Part shown: piece by piece, positions 19,549-26,426 of the stretch
Position numbering within the stretch: the first letter of the stretch is position 1
Layout: the number at the start of each line of letters is the position of its first letter
Notes under the pieces: generated by a model
The model's database searches: none
What the model was told of the DNA's origin: nothing
Seen by the model: the letters and a program-made list of their open reading frames with translations, nothing else
Origin: Azospirillum baldaniorum
Lineage (GTDB): Bacteria; Pseudomonadota; Alphaproteobacteria; Azospirillales; Azospirillaceae
Assembly: GCF_003119195.2 (NCBI RefSeq)
Contig: NZ_CP022254.1
Coordinates: 169,501 to 233,500 of the forward strand
Direction of reading: 5' to 3'
Length of the DNA: 64,000 bases
Position numbers and translations under genes: made by a program

Positions 19549-19959
19549 ATGCCGCTGATGGTGTGGAACGACAAGCTGAGCGTCGGGATCGCGCAGTTCG
19601 ACGAGGAGCACAAGCAACTGGTCGCCCTGGTCAACGAACTGTTCGACGCCGTCCAGGCGGGGCGCAGCAAGGAGGCGCTGGGCGGCATCCTCGACAGCCT
19701 CGTCGCCTACACCAAGTCCCACTTCACCCATGAGGAGGAGCATTTCGCCCGCCTCGGCTATCCGGACCGCGACGCCCACAAGGCGGAACACGACGCGCTG
19801 GCCAGTCAGGTGCTGGAGGTGCAGCGCAAGTACCACGCCGGCGTCACCGCCACGCTGAGCATGGAGGTGATGAACTTCCTGAAGAACTGGCTCATCAAGC
19901 ACATCCAGGGTACCGACAAGAAGTACGGCCCCTTCCTGAAGGAAAAGGGCGTGGCGTAA
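19549..19959 (+). CDS. Bacteriohemerythrin
   Basis: 136 residues, four-helix bundle with a non-heme di-iron site that binds O2. The iron ligands are visible in FDEEHKQLV, SHFTHEEEHFARLGYPD, HKAEHD and LIKHIQGTDKKYG (the H-HxxxE-HxxxH-HxxxxD pattern). Length is normal for a single-domain bacteriohemerythrin. Proposed roles are oxygen storage, delivery or sensing in microaerobic bacteria. The ATG at 19549 is the start that gives the canonical N-terminus PLMVWNDKLSVGI. Confidence 0.93.
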   Translation: MPLMVWNDKLSVGIAQFDEEHKQLVALVNELFDAVQAGRSKEALGGILDSLVAYTKSHFTHEEEHFARLGYPDRDAHKAEHDALASQVLEVQRKYHAGVTATLSMEVMNFLKNWLIKHIQGTDKKYGPFLKEKGVA

Positions 19960-20380
19960 AGGGCCATTTCCCTAAGGACGATTGCCGGGACGGAACGCCC
20001 CGGGTCGCTCCCTTCCTCTCTCCCGCCACGGGGCTTTCCCCGTCCGTGTCGCGCGTCAACCCGGCAGGTCCGTCGCCGGGTGTCGGGAACTCTTGGCCGG
20101 GGCCGGGGTTCATGAGGTGACGGATGACTCCTGAATGGCTCCGTCGTCGCGCAATTCCGGCGAAGGTGCGCCGATGAACCGATGGCCGACACGGAGCCGT
20201 CCCGCCACCAGCGCCCAGGCCAACGGCGCCGGCGCCCCTAGCGCGTGCCGCCGCACATTCGTCTTCCGCTCTCCCGATCCCGCCATCACCGCCCGGCTTT
20301 CCGCGGCGCCGCCGTTACGCGCCATCGCCGTCTGAACATGACGATCCGGAGACACACGCAACCGTCACAGGGTCAAAACC
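19960..20380. other. 421-base stretch without a convincing gene
   Basis: Short open frames occur on both strands (for example 20135-20335) but they are Arg/Pro/Ala-rich shadows without ribosome sites. A GGAAC (20086-20090) followed after 16 bases by GGTT (20107-20110) weakly resembles an EcfG promoter reading toward the TolQ-like gene at 20381, some 260 bases away. I see no repeats, tRNA or clear terminator here. Confidence 0.5.
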
Positions 20381-21034
20381 ATGGAAGAACAGTGGCTCCT
20401 CAAGGCGAAATTCGTCGCTTTCAATCTGACGATTTCGGCGTTCGTTTTCGTCCTGTACGCGCAGGGGTGGCTGGATCGGGTCCTGACCGGGCACATCGCC
20501 GTGGCGACCGCGATCATCGGAATCGTGTTCGTGGTCGGCTTGGTGATGTCGGCCTACCGGGTGTGGAAGATCGGCGGTGAGCTGGACCGGGCCAAGCTCG
20601 GCGGCGGACGGCTGATGAAGGTCGAGAGCGAACGCGCCCTGGAAATCCGCCTGTTCTCCCGGATTTCGCATCTTCAGCACATCGCCAACGCGCTGGGCAT
20701 GCTCGGCCTGATCGGCACGGCCTGGGGCTTCAGCCTGTTCGCCGCGAACATCACGCCGGACATGGTGGGCAACGCCGCGTCGGCCGGCGCCATGGTGACC
20801 ACGCTGGCGAGCGGTCTGGGCGTGGCGATCTACGCGACGATGCTCGGCGGCGCCCTGTGTCTGTGGACCACCTGCAACCTCCAGCTCCTGCGCGGGGCGA
20901 CGGCCTCGCTGTGCGCGCTGATCATGGACGAGGCCCACGCCCGCTCGCGGCTTGCTCCGCGGACAGGAACGCCGGACTTCGCCGCGCCGCAAGCGGCCCC
21001 CTACGGCGCCCTGCGCGGCGAGGCCACACCATGA
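20381..21034 (+). CDS. MotA/TolQ/ExbB-like proton-channel protein
   Basis: 217 residues. Four hydrophobic segments are visible (about 10-30, 38-60, 103-122 and 138-165). The pair LGMLGLIGTAWGFSLF and MVTTLASGLGVAIYATMLGG matches the conserved two-helix core of MotA/TolQ/ExbB proteins, which form proton-driven stator or energiser complexes in the inner membrane. A variable Ala/Pro-rich tail ends the protein. Its stop overlaps the start of the TolR-like gene (ATGA, 21031-21034). It is not the ordinary tolQ or motA, because no tol-pal or flagellar genes are adjacent. Confidence 0.8.
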   Translation: MEEQWLLKAKFVAFNLTISAFVFVLYAQGWLDRVLTGHIAVATAIIGIVFVVGLVMSAYRVWKIGGELDRAKLGGGRLMKVESERALEIRLFSRISHLQHIANALGMLGLIGTAWGFSLFAANITPDMVGNAASAGAMVTTLASGLGVAIYATMLGGALCLWTTCNLQLLRGATASLCALIMDEAHARSRLAPRTGTPDFAAPQAAPYGALRGEATP

Positions 21035-21666
21035 ACGATTTTCTGGGCGAGGACCAAACCGGTGTGCTCGTCGCGCGCGACCTGCTGACGCTGCTGCTGT
21101 GCGGCTTTGTGGCCTGCGCGGTCCTGGCGGTTCCCTTCATCAACGAGGCCAAGAAGACCGAGGCCAACCAGCAGAACGAGTCCTCCTCGTCCGCCGCGGC
21201 GGGCATGGAGCCGCCGGGAAACGTCATCATCGAGGCGCGCTGGGACGACAAGCTGCGCAGCGACGTCGATCTGTGGGTGCAGGCGCCGGGCGACGTGCCG
21301 GTCGGCTACTCGAACAAGTCGGGGCTGATCTTCAACCTGCTGCGCGACGATCTGGGCGCCTACGCCGATCCCACGGAGATCAATTTCGAAACCTCCTATT
21401 CGCGCGGTATTCCTCCGGGGGAATACACCGTCAACGTGCATATGTTCCGCAACCTGGAGAATGTGTTTCCCATCTGGGTCCGGGTGGTCGCCCGCGTCAA
21501 GGCGGAGCATGAGTCGGGGGCCGCCACCATCGCCGCCACGCGCGTCCGGCTGGACCACGAAGGGCAGGAGATCACCGCCTTCCGCTTCACCCTGACGGAG
21601 CGGGGCGAACTGGTGCCGGGGTCCCTGAACGCCGTGTTCAAGCCGCTGCGCTCGGCCAAGAATTGA
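21031..21666 (+). CDS. TolR/ExbD-like anchor with a periplasmic DVDLWV-type domain
   Basis: 211 residues. One N-terminal transmembrane helix (about 17-37) is preceded by an Asp (residue 17, VARDLLTLLLCGF), placed like the proton-carrying Asp of TolR/ExbD. A Ser/Asn/Gln-rich linker follows, then a periplasmic beta-rich domain starting IIEARWDDKLRSDVDLWVQA, which resembles YfaP/DUF2135-type domains rather than the usual ExbD/TolR domain. It is translationally coupled to the TolQ-like gene. Partner assignment to that protein is inference from coupling and topology. Confidence 0.65.
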   Translation: MNDFLGEDQTGVLVARDLLTLLLCGFVACAVLAVPFINEAKKTEANQQNESSSSAAAGMEPPGNVIIEARWDDKLRSDVDLWVQAPGDVPVGYSNKSGLIFNLLRDDLGAYADPTEINFETSYSRGIPPGEYTVNVHMFRNLENVFPIWVRVVARVKAEHESGAATIAATRVRLDHEGQEITAFRFTLTERGELVPGSLNAVFKPLRSAKN

Positions 21667-21688
21667 CCCGTCGGATCGAGAGTGCGCC

Positions 21689-22225
21689 ATGGAAAGCCTG
21701 ACCGTCATCTTCGGCTTCGTTGCCGTCGTCACCCTGCTGCTGGTCCTGTCGGCCCTGCGCTGGACGCGCAGCCGGATGGCGCGCGTAGTGATCCTGCTGC
21801 TGTTCGCCCTGCTGCTGCCGGCGGCCTACGCGGCGCCGGCGGCGCTGCTGGGCCGGGCGAAGCCGGTCACGCTGGAATGGATGGGGGCCAACGTGCGCGA
21901 GGCCAAGGTGCTGAGCGCCACGCTGGTGGAGAACGAAGCGATCTACCTCACCCTCCTCTGGGAGCAGGCGCCCAACCTCTACCGCCTGCCCTGGGACCGC
22001 CGCATGGCGGAGCAGTTGCAGGAAGCGCAGCGCGAGGCCCAGCGCAACGGCACCAACCCGATGATGCGGTTGCCCTTCGAACGGTCCTGGGATGACCGGG
22101 AACCGCGTTTCTACGCGCAGCCGCAGCCGAAGATGCCGGACAAGCCCTATGAGAACGCGCCCGGCAACGGCGGGCCGGGCGGCAATCCGGGAATCGAGTT
22201 CCAACATCCCGGCCAGCCGACCTGA
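21689..22225 (+). CDS. Hypothetical membrane protein, third gene of TolQR-like module
   Basis: 178 residues. Two hydrophobic segments (about 4-24 and 31-55) are followed by a soluble region with TLEWMGANVREAKVLSATLV and LLWEQAPNLYRLPWDRRM, then a Pro/Gly/Asn-rich tail. No known family was recognised. It follows the TolR-like gene by 22 bases on the same strand and is most likely part of the same operon and complex. The tail is probably unstructured. Confidence 0.7.
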   Translation: MESLTVIFGFVAVVTLLLVLSALRWTRSRMARVVILLLFALLLPAAYAAPAALLGRAKPVTLEWMGANVREAKVLSATLVENEAIYLTLLWEQAPNLYRLPWDRRMAEQLQEAQREAQRNGTNPMMRLPFERSWDDREPRFYAQPQPKMPDKPYENAPGNGGPGGNPGIEFQHPGQPT

Positions 22226-22352
22226 GACGTTCGGCAGGCTGGTGGCGCCTGCGGACCGCTTTCCGTCACAGCGTCCATGAAGGCCTCTTGAAGGCGGGGT
22301 GCGGCCTCGTCTACGGTTCCGCGATTCCGTCCGTTCGAGCAAAGAGAGTCCC

Positions 22353-22841
22353 ATGCCGTCCTTCGACATCGTGTCCAAGACCGACATCCACGAAATCGAC
22401 AACGCGCTGAACGGCATGCGCCGCGAGATCGAGACCCGCTTCGACTTCAAGGGCTCGCGCTGCACCGTGGAGCGCACCGAGAACGACATCACCCTGCTGG
22501 CCGACGACGCCCCCAAGCTCGACCAGATGCAGGAACTGCTGCGGGTCTACGTGACCCGGCGGAAGCTGGACGCCGGAGCGCTGGACTACTCCAAGCCGCC
22601 GGAGCGGGCGGCGGGCGACGCGCTGCGCCAGGTCGTCACCGTCAAGCAGGGCATCGCCCAGGACCTCGGCAAGACCATCGTCAAGGCGATCAAGGACGCC
22701 AAGATGAAGGTCCAGGTCTCCATCCAGGGCGACGAACTGCGCGTTACCGGCAAGAAGCGCGACGACCTCCAGGACGCCATCGCCCTGGTGCGCGGGCTGA
22801 AGATCGAGCAGCCCCTGCAGTATGTGAACTTCCGGGACTGA
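22353..22841 (+). CDS. YajQ family nucleotide/c-di-GMP-binding protein
   Basis: 162 residues, full length for YajQ, which has two ferredoxin-like domains. The conserved N-terminus MPSFDIVSKTDIHEIDNAL and the central FDFKGSRCTVERTENDITL identify it. The ending PLQYVNFRD is the family's invariant C-terminus. Some members bind c-di-GMP and influence transcription; others bind tRNA or GTP. Which activity applies here cannot be told. Start fixed by homology and a GAGAG ribosome site. Confidence 0.95.
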   Translation: MPSFDIVSKTDIHEIDNALNGMRREIETRFDFKGSRCTVERTENDITLLADDAPKLDQMQELLRVYVTRRKLDAGALDYSKPPERAAGDALRQVVTVKQGIAQDLGKTIVKAIKDAKMKVQVSIQGDELRVTGKKRDDLQDAIALVRGLKIEQPLQYVNFRD

Positions 22842-22860
22842 CGGCCGGCCCAGGCCCCGC

Positions 22861-22924
22861 TGGGGCGAATTTTGCCGGCTGGCCGGTCATTCTTGCCGGG
22901 TGGGGCGGAAATTTTTGCCGGGTG
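22861..22924 (+). promoter_or_regulatory. Three TTGCCGG direct repeats with a sigma-54-like -24/-12 element
   Basis: The heptamer TTGCCGG occurs at 22872-22878, 22893-22899 and 22915-22921, spaced 21 and 22 bases, about two helical turns, so all three lie on one face of the DNA. The first copy overlaps TGGGGCG-N4-TTGC (22861-22875), which has the GG-N10-GC spacing of a sigma-54 promoter. The gene at 23032 follows. Longer similarity between repeats (GGGGCG and A/T-rich tracts before each heptamer) suggests duplicated regulator sites. Confidence 0.45.
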
Positions 22925-23031
22925 CGCGGGCGGCGAGAGGGCCTCGCCACCCGGCCTTCCGCCTCTTCCGATGATGGCCCGTCCCTTGCTTGCCCTGCTT
23001 CGGTAGCCGAACGCCGCAGGGTCCACGCGCC

Positions 23032-23487
23032 ATGTCGATACCGGCCAACGCCGACGCTTCCCAGTTGATGCGCATCCGGGCTGAAGAGCTTCTGGAGCGC
23101 AAAGGCACGGGTGCGCCCCGGCAGGCGGGGGAGCTCGCCGGCCAGTTCGCCGCGATGCTGGAGCAGCTGAACGGCGTCGGCGGCGAGGATGGTGCGTCGG
23201 GCCTGATGGCGTCCTCCGCGGCGGGGCCGGTGACGGGGAGTTCCTCGATTGCCCACCGGCTGGGTGTCGGCGCCGTCAGCGTCTTCGCACAGAGCGGAGC
23301 GGACGAGGCAACGGGCGGCCAGACCGCCGACGGCCACACGCCCGACATGCGGGCGCCCAACGCCGAGGAGGCCATGCAGGTGGTGCAGAGCGCGCTCCAG
23401 GCCGACAGCGCGCCGAACTTCCGCTGGCTGACCACGCTGCTGACGCAGAGCGCTCCCGACAATATGAAGGCGGGGTCGGCCCAGTAA
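23032..23487 (+). CDS. Hypothetical small protein behind the repeat array
   Basis: 151 residues, soluble, with no signal peptide or transmembrane helix. The N-terminal part SQLMRIRAEELLERKGTG is helical, the middle is Gly/Ala/Ser-rich, and the C-terminal NAEEAMQVVQSALQADSA is helical again. I recognise no family. The start at 23032 is the first Met after the control region, but no strong ribosome site supports it. It is convergent with the M23 peptidase gene. Its long, repeat-bearing 5' region suggests dedicated regulation. Confidence 0.6.
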   Translation: MSIPANADASQLMRIRAEELLERKGTGAPRQAGELAGQFAAMLEQLNGVGGEDGASGLMASSAAGPVTGSSSIAHRLGVGAVSVFAQSGADEATGGQTADGHTPDMRAPNAEEAMQVVQSALQADSAPNFRWLTTLLTQSAPDNMKAGSAQ

Positions 23488-23502
23488 CGGAAGGGTGCCG
23501 GC

Positions 23503-24513
23503 TCAGCGAACCTCCAGCCGGCGCTCCAGCGTGACCACCGTCTTGCCGTCGCGGGCCAGCGTCACGATGCCCTTGTAGGGTCCCTTGGGCCATCCAGCCG
23601 CCGGGCGTTTCAGCCCCTGATAGGCGAACCAGACGGCCTTGTCCCCGGTGATGCCCTTGCTGTTGTCGAAGAGGGTGCGGCCATCGCCGTCGAGGATGCG
23701 GATCCGCTGGGTGTCGCCGTCGCGGACGCCCATGATGTCCGACCACAGCACCAGCAGGGGCGCGTCCGGTGTCAGCACCTCCCCGGCGAATTCGCCATGG
23801 CGGGCCGGCTCGGCCTCCGGAACGCGGCGGGTGGCGAAGCCGGCGCTGAGCCCGGCGGTCGGGCGGTAGGCCAGCGTCTTGGCCGTGGCGGCGTTCCACA
23901 GCGGCGTCATGGGCTGGCCGCAGGCGGTGAAGGGCTGCTGGCCCACAAAGGGATCGACGACGGCGCCGTTGTGGCGCACGCCGAAATGCAGATGGGGGAA
24001 CTCGGTCAGTCCCGACAGACCGACGTCGCCGAGCCGTTGCCCGGCCTCCACCCGCTGGCCGGGAGTGACCGCGACGCTGCCGCGCTTCATGTGCAGGTAG
24101 GCGGTCTGCCAGCCGTCGCCATGGTCGATGATGACGGCGTTGCCGCCCCCGACCTTCATCACCGTGTCACGCCCGATGACGTTCACATTCACGTCTTCCA
24201 TGCCGTCGCGCACCCGCAGGACGGTGCCCGCGGCGGCGGCCAGCACGGCGACGCCCTTGTCCATCGCGGTGTAGTCGGGAAGGCGGAAATCCGTGCCGTC
24301 ATGGCCGTCGTAGCTCAGCCGGCCGCAGGCATGGTCGCGCCAGCCGGGACCGGCGTCCTCGTCGACGTAGTTCTGGATGAAGCAGGTTTCCCCGATCCGG
24401 CACGCGAGCGGTAACCCGAAGGCCGGCGCTTCCGCCGCCGCAGGGCCGGCGAAACCCAGCGCGACCGCGACGAGGCTTGCGGACAGGAGGGTGGCGAGCG
24501 CGGCGCGGATCAT
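23503..24513 (-). CDS. M23 family metallopeptidase, exported
   Basis: 336 residues with a Sec signal peptide (residues 1 to about 28, ending AAAEA). Zinc ligands of the M23 (LytM/lysostaphin) fold are in YDGHDGTDFRLPD (HxxxD) and FPHLHFGVR (HxH). The C-terminal 110 residues form a separate beta-rich region (DAPLLVLWSDIMGVRDGD onward). M23 enzymes cleave peptidoglycan cross-links or act as scaffolds. All visible metal ligands are present, so it is probably active. Location: periplasm. Confidence 0.9.
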   Translation of the reverse strand: MIRAALATLLSASLVAVALGFAGPAAAEAPAFGLPLACRIGETCFIQNYVDEDAGPGWRDHACGRLSYDGHDGTDFRLPDYTAMDKGVAVLAAAAGTVLRVRDGMEDVNVNVIGRDTVMKVGGGNAVIIDHGDGWQTAYLHMKRGSVAVTPGQRVEAGQRLGDVGLSGLTEFPHLHFGVRHNGAVVDPFVGQQPFTACGQPMTPLWNAATAKTLAYRPTAGLSAGFATRRVPEAEPARHGEFAGEVLTPDAPLLVLWSDIMGVRDGDTQRIRILDGDGRTLFDNSKGITGDKAVWFAYQGLKRPAAGWPKGPYKGIVTLARDGKTVVTLERRLEVR

Positions 24514-24642
24514 GTGGGCTTCCCATGGAGGAGAGGCGGGTCTGCCGGGGCAGGGTGAGGCATGCTCCGCCCCGATGCAACCGCAAGGAAGCCATACGCC
24601 GGCCGGCCGGGGTGTCCGGCCAGACTCCTTCGTCAGGCTTCC

Positions 24643-25017
24643 TCAGCCGCCGATCAGCACCGCCAGCACTTCGGAGGCCAGGACCGCGGGCTTGATCGGC
24701 TTGCGGACCATCCGGGCGACGCCCAGCTTGGTCAGGGCCTGCATGGTCAGCTCCGGCGGCACCCGCTCGTCGATGCCGGACAGGACGATGATCCGCAGGT
24801 TCGGACGAAGGCTCTTGGCTGCCTGGATGACCTCGAATCCGTCATGCTCCGGCATGATGAGATCGGTGACCAGCAGGTCGAACTCATGGAAGGTCAATGA
24901 CTCGATGGCCGCCCGCGCGTCGGTGCAGCCGGTCACGCTGTTGCCTTCCTTCTCCAGAATCTTGCTGACGATGCTGAGGGATACCGGATCGTCATCGACG
25001 ACGAGGATGTCGGCCAT
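24643..25017 (-). CDS. Single-domain response regulator
   Basis: 124 residues, a CheY-like receiver with no output domain. The acidic pair is in ILVVDDDPVSL, the phosphoacceptor Asp in LLVTDLIMPEHDG and the conserved Lys in VRKPIKP. The ATG at 25017 gives the canonical start MADILVVDDD; the longer frame adds six unlikely residues. It is divergent from rpoH. No kinase is adjacent, so its phosphodonor is unknown. Confidence 0.9.
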   Translation of the reverse strand: MADILVVDDDPVSLSIVSKILEKEGNSVTGCTDARAAIESLTFHEFDLLVTDLIMPEHDGFEVIQAAKSLRPNLRIIVLSGIDERVPPELTMQALTKLGVARMVRKPIKPAVLASEVLAVLIGG

Positions 25018-25153
25018 CGAAGTCTGCCCTCTCATGCTTCGGTGTTTGGGGTTTTGCCAACCTGAATAAGGCCCGGCTGGTTTACGCCCCGTTTATGAGC
25101 GGGGACGGCCATGCATCCAGGTCAAGGCACCCGGCACGCGCGCCCGTGCGGCG

Positions 25154-25181
25154 TTGACTTGGCGTTCCGTCCGCGTAAACT
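25154..25181 (+). promoter_or_regulatory. Candidate housekeeping promoter of rpoH
   Basis: TTGACT (25154-25159), 16-base spacer, TAAACT (25176-25181): five of six and four of six matches to the sigma-70 elements. Transcription would start near 25188, leaving a leader of about 77 bases before the rpoH ATG. Confidence 0.45.
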
Positions 25182-25264
25182 GTGGATGCCTTTGCACAGA
25201 GGGCGCCGGTCGCCCATCACGGGGACCGGCGGATTGGGTCATATCGCTTTCAAGAGGATGTGAC

Positions 25265-26140
25265 ATGAGCACCGCATTGACGCTGACCACGCCTTTTCCC
25301 GGCGAGTCGCTGTCCCGTTACATCGAGCAGGTCCACCGCTTCCCCGTTCTGGGCGCGGAGGAGGAGTATGTGTTGGCCACCGCGTGGCGCCAGCACGGCG
25401 ACATGGAGGCGGCCCGCAAGCTGGTGACCAGCCATCTGCGTCTGGTCGTCAAGATCGCCACCGGCTTCCGCGGCTACGGCCTGCCGATGACCGATCTGGT
25501 CGGCGAGGGCAACATCGGCCTGATGACCGCCGTCCGCAAATTCGAGCCGGACCGCGGCTTCCGTCTGTCCACCTACGCGATGTGGTGGATCAAGGCGTCC
25601 ATCCAGGAATACATCCTGCGCTCCTGGAGCCTCGTGAAACTGGGCACCACCGGCGCGCAGAAGAAGCTTTTCTTCGGCCTGTCCCGCCTGAAGCGCAAGC
25701 TGGGCGAGTTCGGCAACGGCGACCTGAAGCCGGAAAGCGTGTCCCGGATCGCCCGGGAACTCGACGTGCCGGAAAGCGATGTGGTGGCGGTGAACCGCCG
25801 CTTCGTCCAGCCGGTCGCCTCGCTCAACGCGCCGCTCTCCGCCGGGGAGGGGACTGCGGAGATGCAGGACTTCCTGCCCGACGAGCGCCCGAACGCCGAG
25901 GACAGCCTGCTCGAGCGCGACGAGGCGATGCACCGCAGCGCCATGCTCCACGAGGCGATGACGGTGCTGAAGGACCGCGAGCGCGACATCCTGACCGCCC
26001 GCCGCCTCAGCCCGTCGCCGAAGACGCTGGAGGATCTGGCCGCCGTTTACGGCGTCAGCCGCGAGCGCATCCGCCAGATCGAGGAGCGCGCTTTCCAGAA
26101 ACTGTCCCAGAGGGTACGGGAACTCGCCGCAGCGGCATAA
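25265..26140 (+). CDS. rpoH: RNA polymerase sigma factor RpoH (sigma-32)
   Basis: 291 residues. Region 2 shows LVTSHLRLVVKIATGFRGYG and FRLSTYAMWWIKASIQEYIL. The diagnostic RpoH box is QKKLFFGLSRLKRKL. Region 4 ends with the helix-turn-helix VYGVSRERIRQIEERAFQKL. It directs transcription of heat-shock genes; the cbpA-cbpM operon at 52810-54088 may be one target. Azospirilla usually carry more than one rpoH, so this may be one paralogue. A hairpin directly follows the stop codon. Confidence 0.95.
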   Translation: MSTALTLTTPFPGESLSRYIEQVHRFPVLGAEEEYVLATAWRQHGDMEAARKLVTSHLRLVVKIATGFRGYGLPMTDLVGEGNIGLMTAVRKFEPDRGFRLSTYAMWWIKASIQEYILRSWSLVKLGTTGAQKKLFFGLSRLKRKLGEFGNGDLKPESVSRIARELDVPESDVVAVNRRFVQPVASLNAPLSAGEGTAEMQDFLPDERPNAEDSLLERDEAMHRSAMLHEAMTVLKDRERDILTARRLSPSPKTLEDLAAVYGVSRERIRQIEERAFQKLSQRVRELAAAA

Positions 26141-26172
26141 GAGGGAGGCTGTTGCCTCCCTCTCCTCTGTAG
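26141..26172 (+). terminator. Hairpin terminator after rpoH
   Basis: 26141-26149 (GAGGGAGGC) pairs perfectly with 26154-26162 (GCCTCCCTC) around a 4-base TGTT loop. The pyrimidine-rich TCCTCTGT follows instead of a pure T-run. It starts on the base after the rpoH stop codon. Confidence 0.65.
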
Positions 26173-26426
26173 TGTATGTCGAAAGGCGTATATCCCGGAG
26201 GGTTGGCTTTGGTTGCCAACGCCGTTTCTCCGGGTGAGACAGGGCGGTGTTCTCCTGCCCAGGGTTGTGGTAGGGGGAGCGGTGGATGCAACAGATGTTG
26301 TGATTTCGCCGCAATTTGTTGGAAAATGCTCCGCAAGCCGTCATAATGACAACTCGGTTTCTGTGCACCCCTGGGTATCGGGCCTCGTGTCGAGCCTCCG
26401 GGGCGCTTTGGTGAGCGGGTACGGTT

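Noticed and set aside
20086..20110. GGAAC-N16-GGTT resembling an EcfG promoter
   Set aside because: The -10 is off consensus and the nearest credible gene starts about 260 bases away; noted within the intergenic entry only.
22893..22924. Second and third TTGCCGG repeats as extra sigma-54 promoters
   Set aside because: GG to GC spacing is 8 and 11 bases, not 10; only the first copy fits.
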